Assembly: GCA_016934855.1 (NCBI GenBank)
Contig: JAFGSA010000045.1
Coordinates: 1-34,518 of the forward strand
Source of the DNA: Elusimicrobiota bacterium
GTDB lineage: Bacteria; CG03; SLGR01; JAFGSA01
DNA: 34,518 nt
Direction of reading: 5' to 3'
Shown: piece after piece, positions 6,962 to 15,234 of the stretch
Layout: each line of letters starts with the position of its first letter
Position numbering within the stretch: position 1 is the first letter of the stretch
The notes under the pieces: model-generated
Seen by the model: only the letters and a program-made list of their open reading frames with translations
The model's database searches: none
What the model was told of the DNA's origin: nothing
Translations under genes and position numbers: made by a program

Positions 6962-8755
6962 TCACGTTAAATCTTCCGGCACATCCACTTTTATAAAAAG
7001 CTCGTCGAGCTGTTTCCTGTCAACCGCCGAAGGAGCATCGGTTATAGGCGAATACGCCTTCTGCGTCTTGGGGAAAGGTATTACCTCCCTTATCGATTCG
7101 AGGTTCAACAGCTGCGCCACGAGCCTGTCCATACCGAACGCGAATCCCCCGTGCGGCGGCGCTCCGTAAGAAAGAGCCTTCAGGAGAAAGCCGAACTTCT
7201 CCCGGCTCTCTTTCTCGTCTATCCCGAGTATCCTGAAAACAAGGTCCTGCACCTCCAGTGAATGGTTGCGGATGCTGCCGCCGCCTATTTCCGAACCGTT
7301 CAATACCATATCGTAAGCCCTGCTCTTGACCCGGGCTATGTCCTCGTCCTTCCCGCTTCTTAAGGCTTCAATATCCCCGGGAGCCGGGGAAGTAAAAGGA
7401 TGATGCATGGGAGACCATCTTCCCGTTTCGGCGTCCTTTTCGAAAAGAGGATAATCCTCCACCCACAGGAGCGCGTATTTATCCTTCCGGGGTTCGTAGA
7501 ACCTGGTCCTGAGGAAGGAAAGGCACTTGGAGACCGTGTCCGCGGAATCCGCCACGAAAAAGAGAAGGTCCCCTTTTATCGTCTTGAACCGGCGGCTCAG
7601 TTCTTCAAGCTCTTCCGGCTTGAAGAATTTCGTTATCTGCGAAGTGAGCCCTTCTTCCTTATGCCTTATCCAGGCCAGGCCCTTCGCGCCCAATTGCTGC
7701 ACTTCCTTCGTGACTTCGTTAATCACGGAAAGGGATATCCTGTCGGCATCTGATATCTTAAGCCCCCTGACCACGCCTTTCCCGGCCGCGTCGCTGAAAA
7801 CCTTGAACCCGCAGGACAGGGCCAGGTCGGAGATATCGGTTATCTCGGCCGGTATCCTCAGGTCCGGCTTATCCGTGCCGTACCTGAGCATCGCCTGGTC
7901 GTAACTTAGCGAAGGGAAGGGCCTGGAGACCTTCACTCCCATCAGTTTATCGAACACCGAACAGACGTATTCCTCGAGAACGGCCTTTATATCCGCTTCG
8001 TCTATGAAAGACATCTCCAGATCCAGCTGGGTGAACTCCGGCTGCCTGTCCTGCCTGAGGTCTTCGTCCCTGAAGCATTTCACTATCTGGAAATACCTCA
8101 TGAACCCGCCGACCATCAGCATCTGCTTGAAGAGCTGCGGTGACTGCGGCAGCGCGTAGAACTTGCCCGGGTTGACCCTCGACGGCACCAGATAATCCCT
8201 CGCGCCCTCGGGAGTTGCCCTGGTCAGAAACGGCGTCTCTATTTCGTAAAACCCTTTACCAGAGAAATAATTGCGCGTTACCTGAAACAGCTTATGCTTG
8301 AACACCAGGTTATCCTTTAGTTTTCCCACGCGCATCTCCAGGTACCTGTATTTGAGTCGCGTCTCCTCCCCCACTTCGTCCATCTTCTTGAAATCGAAGG
8401 GCAGTTCCCGGCATTTATTGAGGAGTTCCATCTCGGTCACTATGACCTCTATATCGCCCGTGTCTATCTTCTTATTTTCCGTTCCCTCGGGACGCGCTGA
8501 TACGACGCCCTTCACCGCTATGACAAACTCGTTTCTCAGTTTCTGCGCCTGCTTTATCAGCTCTTCTTCTTTCCCCTTGTCCAGACCGCTCTTCTCCCTT
8601 CCGAAGACTATCTGGGTCAAACCGCTGATATCGCGCAGGTCGATGAAAATCACCCCTCCGTGGTCCCTCCAGCTCGCTACCCAGCCGGATAACACTACTT
8701 CCCTGTCCTTATCTTTCGCCCTTAGTTCTCCGCAAGTTACCGTACGTTTCAGCAT
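6962..8755 (-). CDS. aspS: Aspartyl-tRNA synthetase, probably non-discriminating
   Basis: A 597-residue bacterial-type class II AspRS: N-terminal anticodon-binding OB fold (1-110), motif 2 around FRDEDLRQDRQPEFTQLD with the GAD insertion after it, and motif 3 FGMDRL near the end. In the anticodon-binding domain the residue after RRD-type sequence is His (WRDHGG) and the later loop reads RPEGTEN. These match the His/Gly pair of Pseudomonas-type AspRS, which charges both tRNA-Asp and tRNA-Asn; discriminating E. coli AspRS has Leu and Lys-like residues there. The ATG at 8755 starts 2 bases after the hisS stop, with AAGG upstream. Part of a cysS-hisS-aspS synthetase cluster. Confidence 0.95.
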   Translation of the reverse strand: MLKRTVTCGELRAKDKDREVVLSGWVASWRDHGGVIFIDLRDISGLTQIVFGREKSGLDKGKEEELIKQAQKLRNEFVIAVKGVVSARPEGTENKKIDTGDIEVIVTEMELLNKCRELPFDFKKMDEVGEETRLKYRYLEMRVGKLKDNLVFKHKLFQVTRNYFSGKGFYEIETPFLTRATPEGARDYLVPSRVNPGKFYALPQSPQLFKQMLMVGGFMRYFQIVKCFRDEDLRQDRQPEFTQLDLEMSFIDEADIKAVLEEYVCSVFDKLMGVKVSRPFPSLSYDQAMLRYGTDKPDLRIPAEITDISDLALSCGFKVFSDAAGKGVVRGLKISDADRISLSVINEVTKEVQQLGAKGLAWIRHKEEGLTSQITKFFKPEELEELSRRFKTIKGDLLFFVADSADTVSKCLSFLRTRFYEPRKDKYALLWVEDYPLFEKDAETGRWSPMHHPFTSPAPGDIEALRSGKDEDIARVKSRAYDMVLNGSEIGGGSIRNHSLEVQDLVFRILGIDEKESREKFGFLLKALSYGAPPHGGFAFGMDRLVAQLLNLESIREVIPFPKTQKAYSPITDAPSAVDRKQLDELFIKVDVPEDLT

Positions 8756-8757
8756 TT

Positions 8758-10068
8758 TTACCTTTTTCCTATCTTCTCGAGTATCTCTCTTATCATTTTA
8801 CCGGTTCCGTCTTCAGCGCATTTTCCTGTGTTTATATCGATCTGGCTCCCGTCCCCCAGATTTTTCAGAACGAGAATCCCTTTTTTCTTCTCTTCTTCGC
8901 CCATTATAATGACCCAATTCACATTCTTCCTGTCGGCTATCTTAAGTTTTTTTCCGACAGGTATATCCTCTTTATCTTCCTCGACGGACACCCCGTTATC
9001 CCTGAGCCCCCCTACCACCGTCTCGCTAAGCCAGCGCTCATCCGCTCCTTTAAGATATATTACATATAATTCCGGGATGTTCGTTCCCTTGTAACCGTAC
9101 AGCGAGGCGGCCCTCTCAACACCCATCGCCCAGCCGCAGGCCGGCGTATCCGGGCCTCCGAGCTGTTTTACGAGTTTATCGTACCTGCCGCCGGCTATAA
9201 CGGCCCCGCCGGCAGACTTAGACTCGATCTCGAAGACAGGCCCGGTGTAATAATCCAGTCCTCTTACGAGATAATCATCGGTTATAATTTTGAAATCGGG
9301 GTTAAGACCCGTGATATATCTGGTTTCTTTATTTACTCCTTCGGCATAAGCCTTCCAGTAGCTGTCGCATTTTCCGCACAGGTTTTTTGAAAGAGGTTCG
9401 ATATCCCTGTAAAGCTCCTGGCAGCTCGATTCCTTGCAGTCGAAGACCCGCAGGGTGTTCGCGTCCATCCTTATATTGCAGTCGCCGCAGAGGTCTTTCG
9501 CTTTTTCTTTAAGGAACTTCCTTACTTTCTGCGTATACTTCTTCTTGCAGTCATCGCATCCCACGCTGTTTATCTTAAGCGTTAAACAGCCCTGAGCGTT
9601 AAGAGCCGACATGGCCTCCACCGCCATTTTAACAATCTCGATATCCTGCATCGGGCTCGCCGGCCCGAAGACCTCGCAGCCGAGCTGGTAGAACTGCCTG
9701 TACCTGCCCGCCTGCGGCCGCTCGTACCTGAACATCGGGCCGAAATAGCTCACTTTCTCCCTGATGTTCCCCTGGAGCATCTTGTTCTCGACCATTGCCC
9801 TGACGACCCCCGCCGTCCCTTCGGGCCTGAGCGCCAGTTCCCGGCCCTTCCTGTCCTTGAAAATATACATCTCCTTGGAGACTATATCCGTCTCTTCCCC
9901 TATGCTGCGCGAGAAGAGTTCCGCGTGCTCTATAACGGGGATGAATGTCTTACGGTACCCGTAAGACTCGAAAAGGCTTTCCACTTTCTTTATCACAGCC
10001 GACCACTTTGCCGCCTCTTCGTAAGTCACTATATCCTTTACGCCGCGAACCGCTTTAAAATCCTTCAT
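8758..10068 (-). CDS. hisS: Histidyl-tRNA synthetase
   Basis: A 436-residue class II HisRS. Motif 2 reads FRYERPQAGRYRQFYQLG and the histidine-specific motif reads LVRGLDYYTGPVFEI. A cysteine-rich insert (GCDDCKKKY, LCGDCNIR, DCKESSCQ, LCGKCD) lies near residues 170-235 and probably binds zinc structurally. The ATG at 10068 overlaps the cysS stop as TAATG and has GGGAG 9 bases upstream; an in-frame start 30 bases earlier would add ten residues not typical of the family. Co-transcribed with cysS and aspS. Confidence 0.95.
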   Translation of the reverse strand: MKDFKAVRGVKDIVTYEEAAKWSAVIKKVESLFESYGYRKTFIPVIEHAELFSRSIGEETDIVSKEMYIFKDRKGRELALRPEGTAGVVRAMVENKMLQGNIREKVSYFGPMFRYERPQAGRYRQFYQLGCEVFGPASPMQDIEIVKMAVEAMSALNAQGCLTLKINSVGCDDCKKKYTQKVRKFLKEKAKDLCGDCNIRMDANTLRVFDCKESSCQELYRDIEPLSKNLCGKCDSYWKAYAEGVNKETRYITGLNPDFKIITDDYLVRGLDYYTGPVFEIESKSAGGAVIAGGRYDKLVKQLGGPDTPACGWAMGVERAASLYGYKGTNIPELYVIYLKGADERWLSETVVGGLRDNGVSVEEDKEDIPVGKKLKIADRKNVNWVIIMGEEEKKKGILVLKNLGDGSQIDINTGKCAEDGTGKMIREILEKIGKR

Positions 10069-11447
10069 TATTCTGTGCTCCCGCCTTTTTTGAACCACTT
10101 AGCGCCGGCGGGGGTATCCTTTATCTCGATACCCATGCGCGCGAGCTGCTGTCTTATGCCGTCAGCCTCGGAATAATTCTTCTGCTTCCGGAATTCTTCC
10201 CTTTTCCTAAGCATATCTTCAACTTCCAGCGTGTCTACGTCCGATACGGTGTCAAGCAGGACTCCCAGGACGTTTTCCACGAAGTATATCAGCCTTCCGC
10301 CGAGGGCTATATCCTCATCGCTGGTTTTTCCTTCGAATACCGCGTCCATTATGGGATTCACTTTCTTGAATATCTCCCCTATGGCCTTAGCCGTATTGAA
10401 ATCGTCGTTCATTATGCGGACCATATCCTCGTCCCTCTCTGCCCCGGGCAGGGCGCCGGCCCGCGTCAGCTGAAGTATCTCTTTTTTGAACCCGGCCAGC
10501 TTGTCGTAGGCTTTCCGGACATCAAGAAGCCCTTCCGCGCTGAAATCCAGCGTCTGCCTGTAGCCGGAAGTCAGCAGGTACAGCCGCACAGCCATCGCCG
10601 GGTATTTTTCCAGGAGGTCTTTCAGCAGGAAGAAGTTCCCGGTGCTCTTCGCCATCTTATCGCCTTTCAGCGTGACCATGCCGTTATGCACCCAGTACCT
10701 TACAGGGTCTTTTCCCGTAAGAGCCTTGGACTGGGTAACCTCGTTCTCGTGGTGCGGGAAGATAAGGTCCAGCCCGCCCCCGTGGATGTCGAATTGCTCT
10801 CCGAGGAGCTTCCTGGACATCGCCGAGCACTCTATATGCCAGCCGGGCCGCCCTTTGCCCCAGGGGCTGTCCCAGCCGAACTCCTCGTCCTTCTTCCAGA
10901 GGGCAAAATCCCTGGCGTCGCCTTTCCTCCCCGTCGCGCACTCGGCGGAGGAAACAAGCTCGCTGCTGTCCCTTCCGGAAAGCTTTCCGTAACCGTCGAA
11001 TTTTCCGACACTGAAATAGACGTCCCCCCCGGATTCGTATGCCATCTCCTTGTCTATAAGACCGCTTATGAAATCTATTATATCCCCTATCGTCTCAGAT
11101 ACGCGCGGGTACACGTCAGCCGGGCGGACGTTAAGCTTCTTCATGCTCTCCATGAACTCATTGAAGTACCTGTCCGCTATATCCGCGGGCTTCATTCCCG
11201 TTTCCCTGCTCTTATTTATTATCTTATCGTCTATATCGGTGATGTTCTGCACATAGAATACGTCGTAACCGGCGTACTCCAGGTACCTCCGGAGCGTATC
11301 GAACACCACGTAGCACCTGGCATGACCGAGATGGGCGTCGCTGTAAGGCGTTATTCCGCAGACATACATCTTCACCTTGTTCCCGTCAGCGGGCACGAAC
11401 TCGTCTTTCCTCCTGGTAAGAGTGTTATATATGGCCAATCTCTCCAT
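10068..11447 (-). CDS. cysS: Cysteinyl-tRNA synthetase
   Basis: A 459-residue class I CysRS. The HIGH motif is AHLGH, the zinc-site signatures are MYVCGITPY and FPHHENEVTQS, and the KMSKS loop reads KMAKSTGNF. The ATG at 11447 is preferred: the product then begins MERLAIYNTLTRR as in the family, with GGTGA upstream. The GTG at 11462 lacks a ribosome-binding site. It starts 4 bases after the ispF stop. ispF followed by cysS recalls the Bacillus ispD-ispF-gltX-cysE-cysS neighbourhood. Confidence 0.95.
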   Translation of the reverse strand: MERLAIYNTLTRRKDEFVPADGNKVKMYVCGITPYSDAHLGHARCYVVFDTLRRYLEYAGYDVFYVQNITDIDDKIINKSRETGMKPADIADRYFNEFMESMKKLNVRPADVYPRVSETIGDIIDFISGLIDKEMAYESGGDVYFSVGKFDGYGKLSGRDSSELVSSAECATGRKGDARDFALWKKDEEFGWDSPWGKGRPGWHIECSAMSRKLLGEQFDIHGGGLDLIFPHHENEVTQSKALTGKDPVRYWVHNGMVTLKGDKMAKSTGNFFLLKDLLEKYPAMAVRLYLLTSGYRQTLDFSAEGLLDVRKAYDKLAGFKKEILQLTRAGALPGAERDEDMVRIMNDDFNTAKAIGEIFKKVNPIMDAVFEGKTSDEDIALGGRLIYFVENVLGVLLDTVSDVDTLEVEDMLRKREEFRKQKNYSEADGIRQQLARMGIEIKDTPAGAKWFKKGGSTE

Positions 11448-11451
11448 GATA

Positions 11452-11934
11452 TCAGTTTTCACCGCGGCCGACGATGCTCGCGACCGCGATACACACTACG
11501 GCTTCGCCTCTTCCCACTGCGCCCAGCCCCTCGTTTGTAGTGGCCTTTACGTTCACCATGCCGGCGTCTATCCCCAGCGCGCCGGCGATGTTTTCCTCCA
11601 TCCTCGCGACGTGCCAGGCGAGCTTCGGCTTCTCGCATATGATAGTGGCATCCACATTATTTACAACGTTTCCCTCATCCTCCAGCTTATCCCGGACTTC
11701 TTTAAGGAGCACCAGCGAGGATATGCCTTTATAAGCGTCATCGGTATCCGGGAAATGGCGCCCGATGTCTCCCAGCCCCGCAGCCCCGAGGAGCGCATCG
11801 CATACGGCGTGGATCAGCACGTCCGCGTCGGAATGCCCCAGGAGCCCCTTCCCGTAATCTATCTTCACCCCGCCGAGGATGAATTCTCTTCCCTCGGTCA
11901 GCCTGTGCAGGTCGTAGCCTATGCCGGTCTTCAT
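11452..11934 (-). CDS. ispF: 2-C-methyl-D-erythritol 2,4-cyclodiphosphate synthase
   Basis: A 160-residue IspF, which cyclises CDP-methylerythritol 2-phosphate in the MEP isoprenoid pathway. Metal ligands are in GIGYDLHRL (Asp and His) and LLGHSDADVLIHAVCDA (His); GDIGRHFPDTD and KATTNEGLG are also family blocks. The ATG at 11934 is chosen because the product begins MKTGIGYD as usual and GAGGT lies 7 bases upstream. The frame stays open 63 bases further upstream, but that part is heptad-repeat DNA (11956-12199), not coding. It is separated from ispD by that 253-base array, although the two genes usually adjoin. Confidence 0.95.
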   Translation of the reverse strand: MKTGIGYDLHRLTEGREFILGGVKIDYGKGLLGHSDADVLIHAVCDALLGAAGLGDIGRHFPDTDDAYKGISSLVLLKEVRDKLEDEGNVVNNVDATIICEKPKLAWHVARMEENIAGALGIDAGMVNVKATTNEGLGAVGRGEAVVCIAVASIVGRGEN

Positions 11935-11955
11935 TACCTTGACCTCACGCATAAA

Positions 11956-12199
11956 CCGGTTGCCAGCTGCCGGTGAAACGCGTATCGTGAAACGCATCTC
12001 GCAATCTTGCCCGAAAACCCACCCAGCTGTAAGCTATAAGCTATAAGCCGTAAGACTGTAAAATAACAATATTCAATCACCAAAACCCAAATAAATAACA
12101 ATTTTCTAAACATAATATTTGGTAATTGTAATTTTAATATTGTTTGATATTTGTTATTTGTTTTTTGTAATTTCATCATCTTACCGCTTACAGCTTATA
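11956..12199. repeat. Composite heptad-repeat array between ispD and ispF, locus 3
   Basis: Plus-strand words are GTGAAAC/GCGTATC/GCATCTC (11973-12000), GTAAGCT/ATAAGCC/GTAAGAC (12029-12056), then AT-rich AACAATA/CACCAAA words (about 12064-12105), the TTTGATA/TTTGTTA type (about 12113-12175), and CTTACAG-type words (12181-12199). The first two families are a whole number of heptads apart (56 bases). The minus strand of 11956-12030 matches 33104-33170 word for word in the same register, sharing GGGCAAGATTGCGAGA exactly. TATAAGCCGTAAG (12042-12054) and its near reverse complement at 12187-12199 bound the right part. The last bases lie inside ispD and supply its stop codon. No convincing promoter was found. 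Confidence 0.85.
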
Positions 12200-12865
12200 T
12201 CTTCTTTTACCATATATAAGTTTAACATACTCGTAATCCTCCGGGTATGTGACTTTTATGTTCATCGGGTCGCCCGGAACAATTTTCACTTCCCTGCCTG
12301 CGTCCTGCATCACCGAAGAGGAATCCGTATATTCCCGGTCCTTCCTTCTCATGTAGGCTTCCCTTATCTCTGAGGTCCTGTAGCCCTGCGGGGTCTGCAC
12401 AAGGTAGACCCTCTTCCTGTCCAGTATCACTGTTTTCCCTCCTTCGTCATACCTTACAGTGGACGAGGGATTAATACCGGGAACAGCGGATCCGAACTCG
12501 CGCACGGTCTGTGCAAGGTCCGCGACAAACCTTCTTGTGCATACCGGCCTTGCGGCATCGTGTATCAGCACATATTCCGAAACCGCTTCCCTTAGCCCGT
12601 TAAGGACCGAATCCTCCCTCTTCTCAGCTCCCATTACACAGGTAACCGCCCCCGTCACCTTCCCCTTCTCCAGGACCTCTTTTTCGTCCATATCGTCCGG
12701 ATATACGACGATGATATTCCTTATCATGTCGAACCCCCTGAAAAGCTCCACCGAGCTTCCCAGAAGAGTGGTGCCTCCCAGCCCGAGGAACTGTTTCCTG
12801 CCGCCGTACCTTTGACCCTTGCCCGCCGCCATCACGAGGACATCGAATAAATCTTCTTCTTTCAT
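12188..12865 (-). CDS. ispD: 2-C-methyl-D-erythritol 4-phosphate cytidylyltransferase
   Basis: A 225-residue IspD, the CTP-dependent MEP pathway enzyme. The nucleotide-binding start is MAAGKGQRYGGRKQFL, followed by VLIHDAARP, LVQTPQGYR and TDSSSVMQDAG, and the family ending GDPMNIKVTYPEDYEY. The ATG at 12865 has AGGAG 5 bases upstream. The final codons (Tyr-Lys-Leu-stop) are formed by TAAG-type heptad repeat DNA, so the array has met or replaced the original 3' end; the core enzyme is complete. The PIN-TRAM gene ends 31 bases upstream, as in the Bacillus yacL-ispD pair. Confidence 0.95.
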   Translation of the reverse strand: MKEEDLFDVLVMAAGKGQRYGGRKQFLGLGGTTLLGSSVELFRGFDMIRNIIVVYPDDMDEKEVLEKGKVTGAVTCVMGAEKREDSVLNGLREAVSEYVLIHDAARPVCTRRFVADLAQTVREFGSAVPGINPSSTVRYDEGGKTVILDRKRVYLVQTPQGYRTSEIREAYMRRKDREYTDSSSVMQDAGREVKIVPGDPMNIKVTYPEDYEYVKLIYGKRRYKL

Positions 12866-12896
12866 ATGAGCTCCTGACGGTATCCGGGCATTCCCG

Positions 12897-13874
12897 TCAA
12901 TTTACTCTCGCGAATATCATCCTTCCCGAGGGTTTCTGAAGAACGGTCTTGACCGTTACTTCCACTTTATCCCCTATGTGATGGAGCCCCCCGTCTACCA
13001 CGACCATCGTGCCGTCTTCGAGGAATCCTATTCCCTGCTCTTTTTCCTTCCCTTTCTTCAGTATGAATATTTCTATCGCCTCGCCGGGAAGGAGCTTGGG
13101 TTTCAGCGAATTCGCAAGCTCGTTAATATTGAGCGCTTCGACTCCTTGAGCCCGGGCCGCCTTCGTCAGGTTGAAATCGGTCGTGATCAGCTTGGCCTTG
13201 AGTTCCTGGCACAGCTTTATGAGCTTAGCGTCGGTCTCTTCTATGTCCTCATAATCTTTTACGTGTATCTTCACGTTGAGCTTTTCGTTCTCCCTCAGCT
13301 CGTTTACTATATCCAGCGCCCTCCTGGCTTTTTTCCTTTTTTCCTCCTGCGGGGAATCTGCCGTGGCCTGGACCTCGCTCATGACAAAACCCGGTATAAC
13401 AAGCACTCCTTCGATAAACGAAGTGTCGGAAACCTCGAGTATCCGTCCGTCGATTATCGCGGAACTGTCGAGAACCTTCAATCCGACATACAGCTTTGAC
13501 CCCGTAAGATGTATCTCCTTGTCCAGGAGGTCTATCTCTCCCTTCTTCTTCAGCGCTATGAGCAGACCCACGTATCCGGATATCACGCTCACCAGAAGGC
13601 TGTATTTCTTGAAGACCTCGTAAACCTTCGGATTATCAACAAGCGTTGGTATCACGTTATTTATGATACTTGCCGCCACGAGACCCAGGATAAGACCTAT
13701 TCCTCCCGCCACCAGGTCATCCAGCCTTGCCGACTGTATTAGAAGCTCTATGGCTATTACAAGCACGGCCGCGGCCGTTCCTATAAGTATGCCCTTCCCG
13801 TCGGCAGAGATCTTCATGTACCCGATAACAGGACCCGCAATAATGACAGCCAATCTGGCTATATAGATAAACAT
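12897..13874 (-). CDS. Membrane-anchored PIN-TRAM protein (YacL-like)
   Basis: A 325-residue protein with four predicted membrane segments in residues 1-108, a PIN-type nuclease fold at about 130-250 (acidic positions in VLDSSAIIDGR, IEETDAKL and LITTDFNL), and a C-terminal TRAM domain (about 258-322) that should bind RNA. This matches the YacL family, usually encoded next to ispD in Firmicutes; its role is poorly defined but a membrane-linked RNase is likely. The ATG at 13874 has GGAG 10 bases upstream. It lies between radA and ispD; disA, found between radA and yacL in Bacillus, is not here. Confidence 0.92.
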   Translation of the reverse strand: MFIYIARLAVIIAGPVIGYMKISADGKGILIGTAAAVLVIAIELLIQSARLDDLVAGGIGLILGLVAASIINNVIPTLVDNPKVYEVFKKYSLLVSVISGYVGLLIALKKKGEIDLLDKEIHLTGSKLYVGLKVLDSSAIIDGRILEVSDTSFIEGVLVIPGFVMSEVQATADSPQEEKRKKARRALDIVNELRENEKLNVKIHVKDYEDIEETDAKLIKLCQELKAKLITTDFNLTKAARAQGVEALNINELANSLKPKLLPGEAIEIFILKKGKEKEQGIGFLEDGTMVVVDGGLHHIGDKVEVTVKTVLQKPSGRMIFARVN

Positions 13875-13911
13875 TGTCTTTATACTCCTTTCAAAGAGTC
13901 AGTTAAACCCG

Positions 13912-15234
13912 CTACCCGAGGATATCCTTTACCTCCCCGACGGATTTAATTCTCTTGACATTCATTCCCGCCAGGGTTATACCGCTTCCATACCCGGATA
14001 AAATCACTGACTTATAATTATTACTTTTTGCGAAATTCACTCTCTGGCCTATGTCTTCCAGGGGTCTGACTTCGCCGTTGAGGCCCACCTCCCCCAGAAA
14101 CATCGCATCCGAACCGATACCTGAGTCCTTCACGCTGGAATACAGCGAGCATATCACGCCGAGATCGGCCGCGCGCTCTTCGACCCTTATGCCGCCGCTC
14201 ACGTTCAGATATATATCTTTAGACCCCAGCTTAAGGCCCAGGTACTTTTCCGCGATTGCGGACAGCATCAGGAGTCTTTCCCTCGAATAACCGCTGGTCC
14301 TCCTCAGGGGATATTCAAAGTAACTTCCCGATATGAGGCTCTGAAGCTGCACTGAGACCAGCCTCGAACCCATGCGCACGCACCCCGAAGCCTGTCCCAC
14401 GACCTTTTCCGCAGCCCTGAGCTCCGCCGCGTTCTGCGTCTGGACAAGTCCCTGCTCCGTCAGAAGATACATCGAGAATTCGCCGCACGAACCGAACCTG
14501 TTCTTGGCGGCGCTGAGCAGCCTCAGGTTGCCGTCCATTGCATCCATATACAAGACGGCATCGACCATGTGCTCGAGCACCTTCGGACCGGCTATATCCC
14601 CCTGCTTGGTTATCTGCCCGGAAATAAAAACCACGCAGCCTTCGCTCTTGGCAAGAACGGTCAGCTTCTGCCCGCAATGCCTGACCTGTTTTACGGATCC
14701 AGGCATGCCGCTGTTCTCGCTGTCTATCATGGCCTGGATGGAATCGATAAAAATAACATCCGGCCTGTTTTCCCTGACCGCCGATTCGACCTGGGAGACG
14801 GCCCCGGAACTTATCAGCATTATATTCTTATTACCCAGCCTGAGCCGGTCAGCGTGAACTCTTATCTGCGACGCGGTTTCCTCCCCGCTGGCAAAAAGCA
14901 CTTTCTTGCCCGACGAGGAGAACCTGTCTGCAAGCTGCAAGAACAGCGTGCTTTTTCCCACTCCCGGCGGTCCGCCCAGGAGTATCACTTCCCCTTCCAC
15001 CACACCGCCCCCCAGTATGCGGTCCATGCTCTCCATCCCGCTCCTGTGCCTTTCCGAAGTCCGGGTCTCCACTTCGGCCAGGTTTTCCACTTTTCCCTTG
15101 ATAGTGGCGACGGACCCGGGGGCTCTTTCTTCGTAACCGCCCACTTCGACAATGGAGTCCCATTTGTCGCATCTCGGACACCTGCCGAACCATTTAGCGG
15201 AAGAATAGCCGCATTCCACGCACTCGAAAGCCAT
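13912..15234 (-). CDS. radA: DNA repair/recombination ATPase RadA (Sms)
   Basis: A 440-residue RadA. An N-terminal four-cysteine zinc finger (CVECGYSSAKWFGRCPRC, residues 5-22) precedes the RecA-like ATPase with Walker A GGPPGVGKS at 88-96, Walker B VIFIDSIQ near 160-167, the RadA-specific KNRFG motif at 244-248, and a Lon-like C-terminal domain (GEVGLNGEVRPL). RadA is a DnaB-type hexameric motor promoting branch migration in recombination. The ATG overlaps the mlaD stop as TAATG. Placement upstream of the PIN-TRAM gene and ispD follows a conserved bacterial order. Confidence 0.95.
   Translation of the reverse strand: MAFECVECGYSSAKWFGRCPRCDKWDSIVEVGGYEERAPGSVATIKGKVENLAEVETRTSERHRSGMESMDRILGGGVVEGEVILLGGPPGVGKSTLFLQLADRFSSSGKKVLFASGEETASQIRVHADRLRLGNKNIMLISSGAVSQVESAVRENRPDVIFIDSIQAMIDSENSGMPGSVKQVRHCGQKLTVLAKSEGCVVFISGQITKQGDIAGPKVLEHMVDAVLYMDAMDGNLRLLSAAKNRFGSCGEFSMYLLTEQGLVQTQNAAELRAAEKVVGQASGCVRMGSRLVSVQLQSLISGSYFEYPLRRTSGYSRERLLMLSAIAEKYLGLKLGSKDIYLNVSGGIRVEERAADLGVICSLYSSVKDSGIGSDAMFLGEVGLNGEVRPLEDIGQRVNFAKSNNYKSVILSGYGSGITLAGMNVKRIKSVGEVKDILG

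Noticed and set aside
11935..12179. Extended ispF N-terminus and an 81-codon minus-strand frame between ispF and ispD
   Set aside because: Both are translated repeat DNA. IspF has its standard N-terminus and a good ribosome-binding site at 11934.
12042..12199. Factor-independent terminator formed by inverted TAAG/CTTA words
   Set aside because: The stem is AT-rich with a very long loop and no T-run, so it does not meet terminator criteria.
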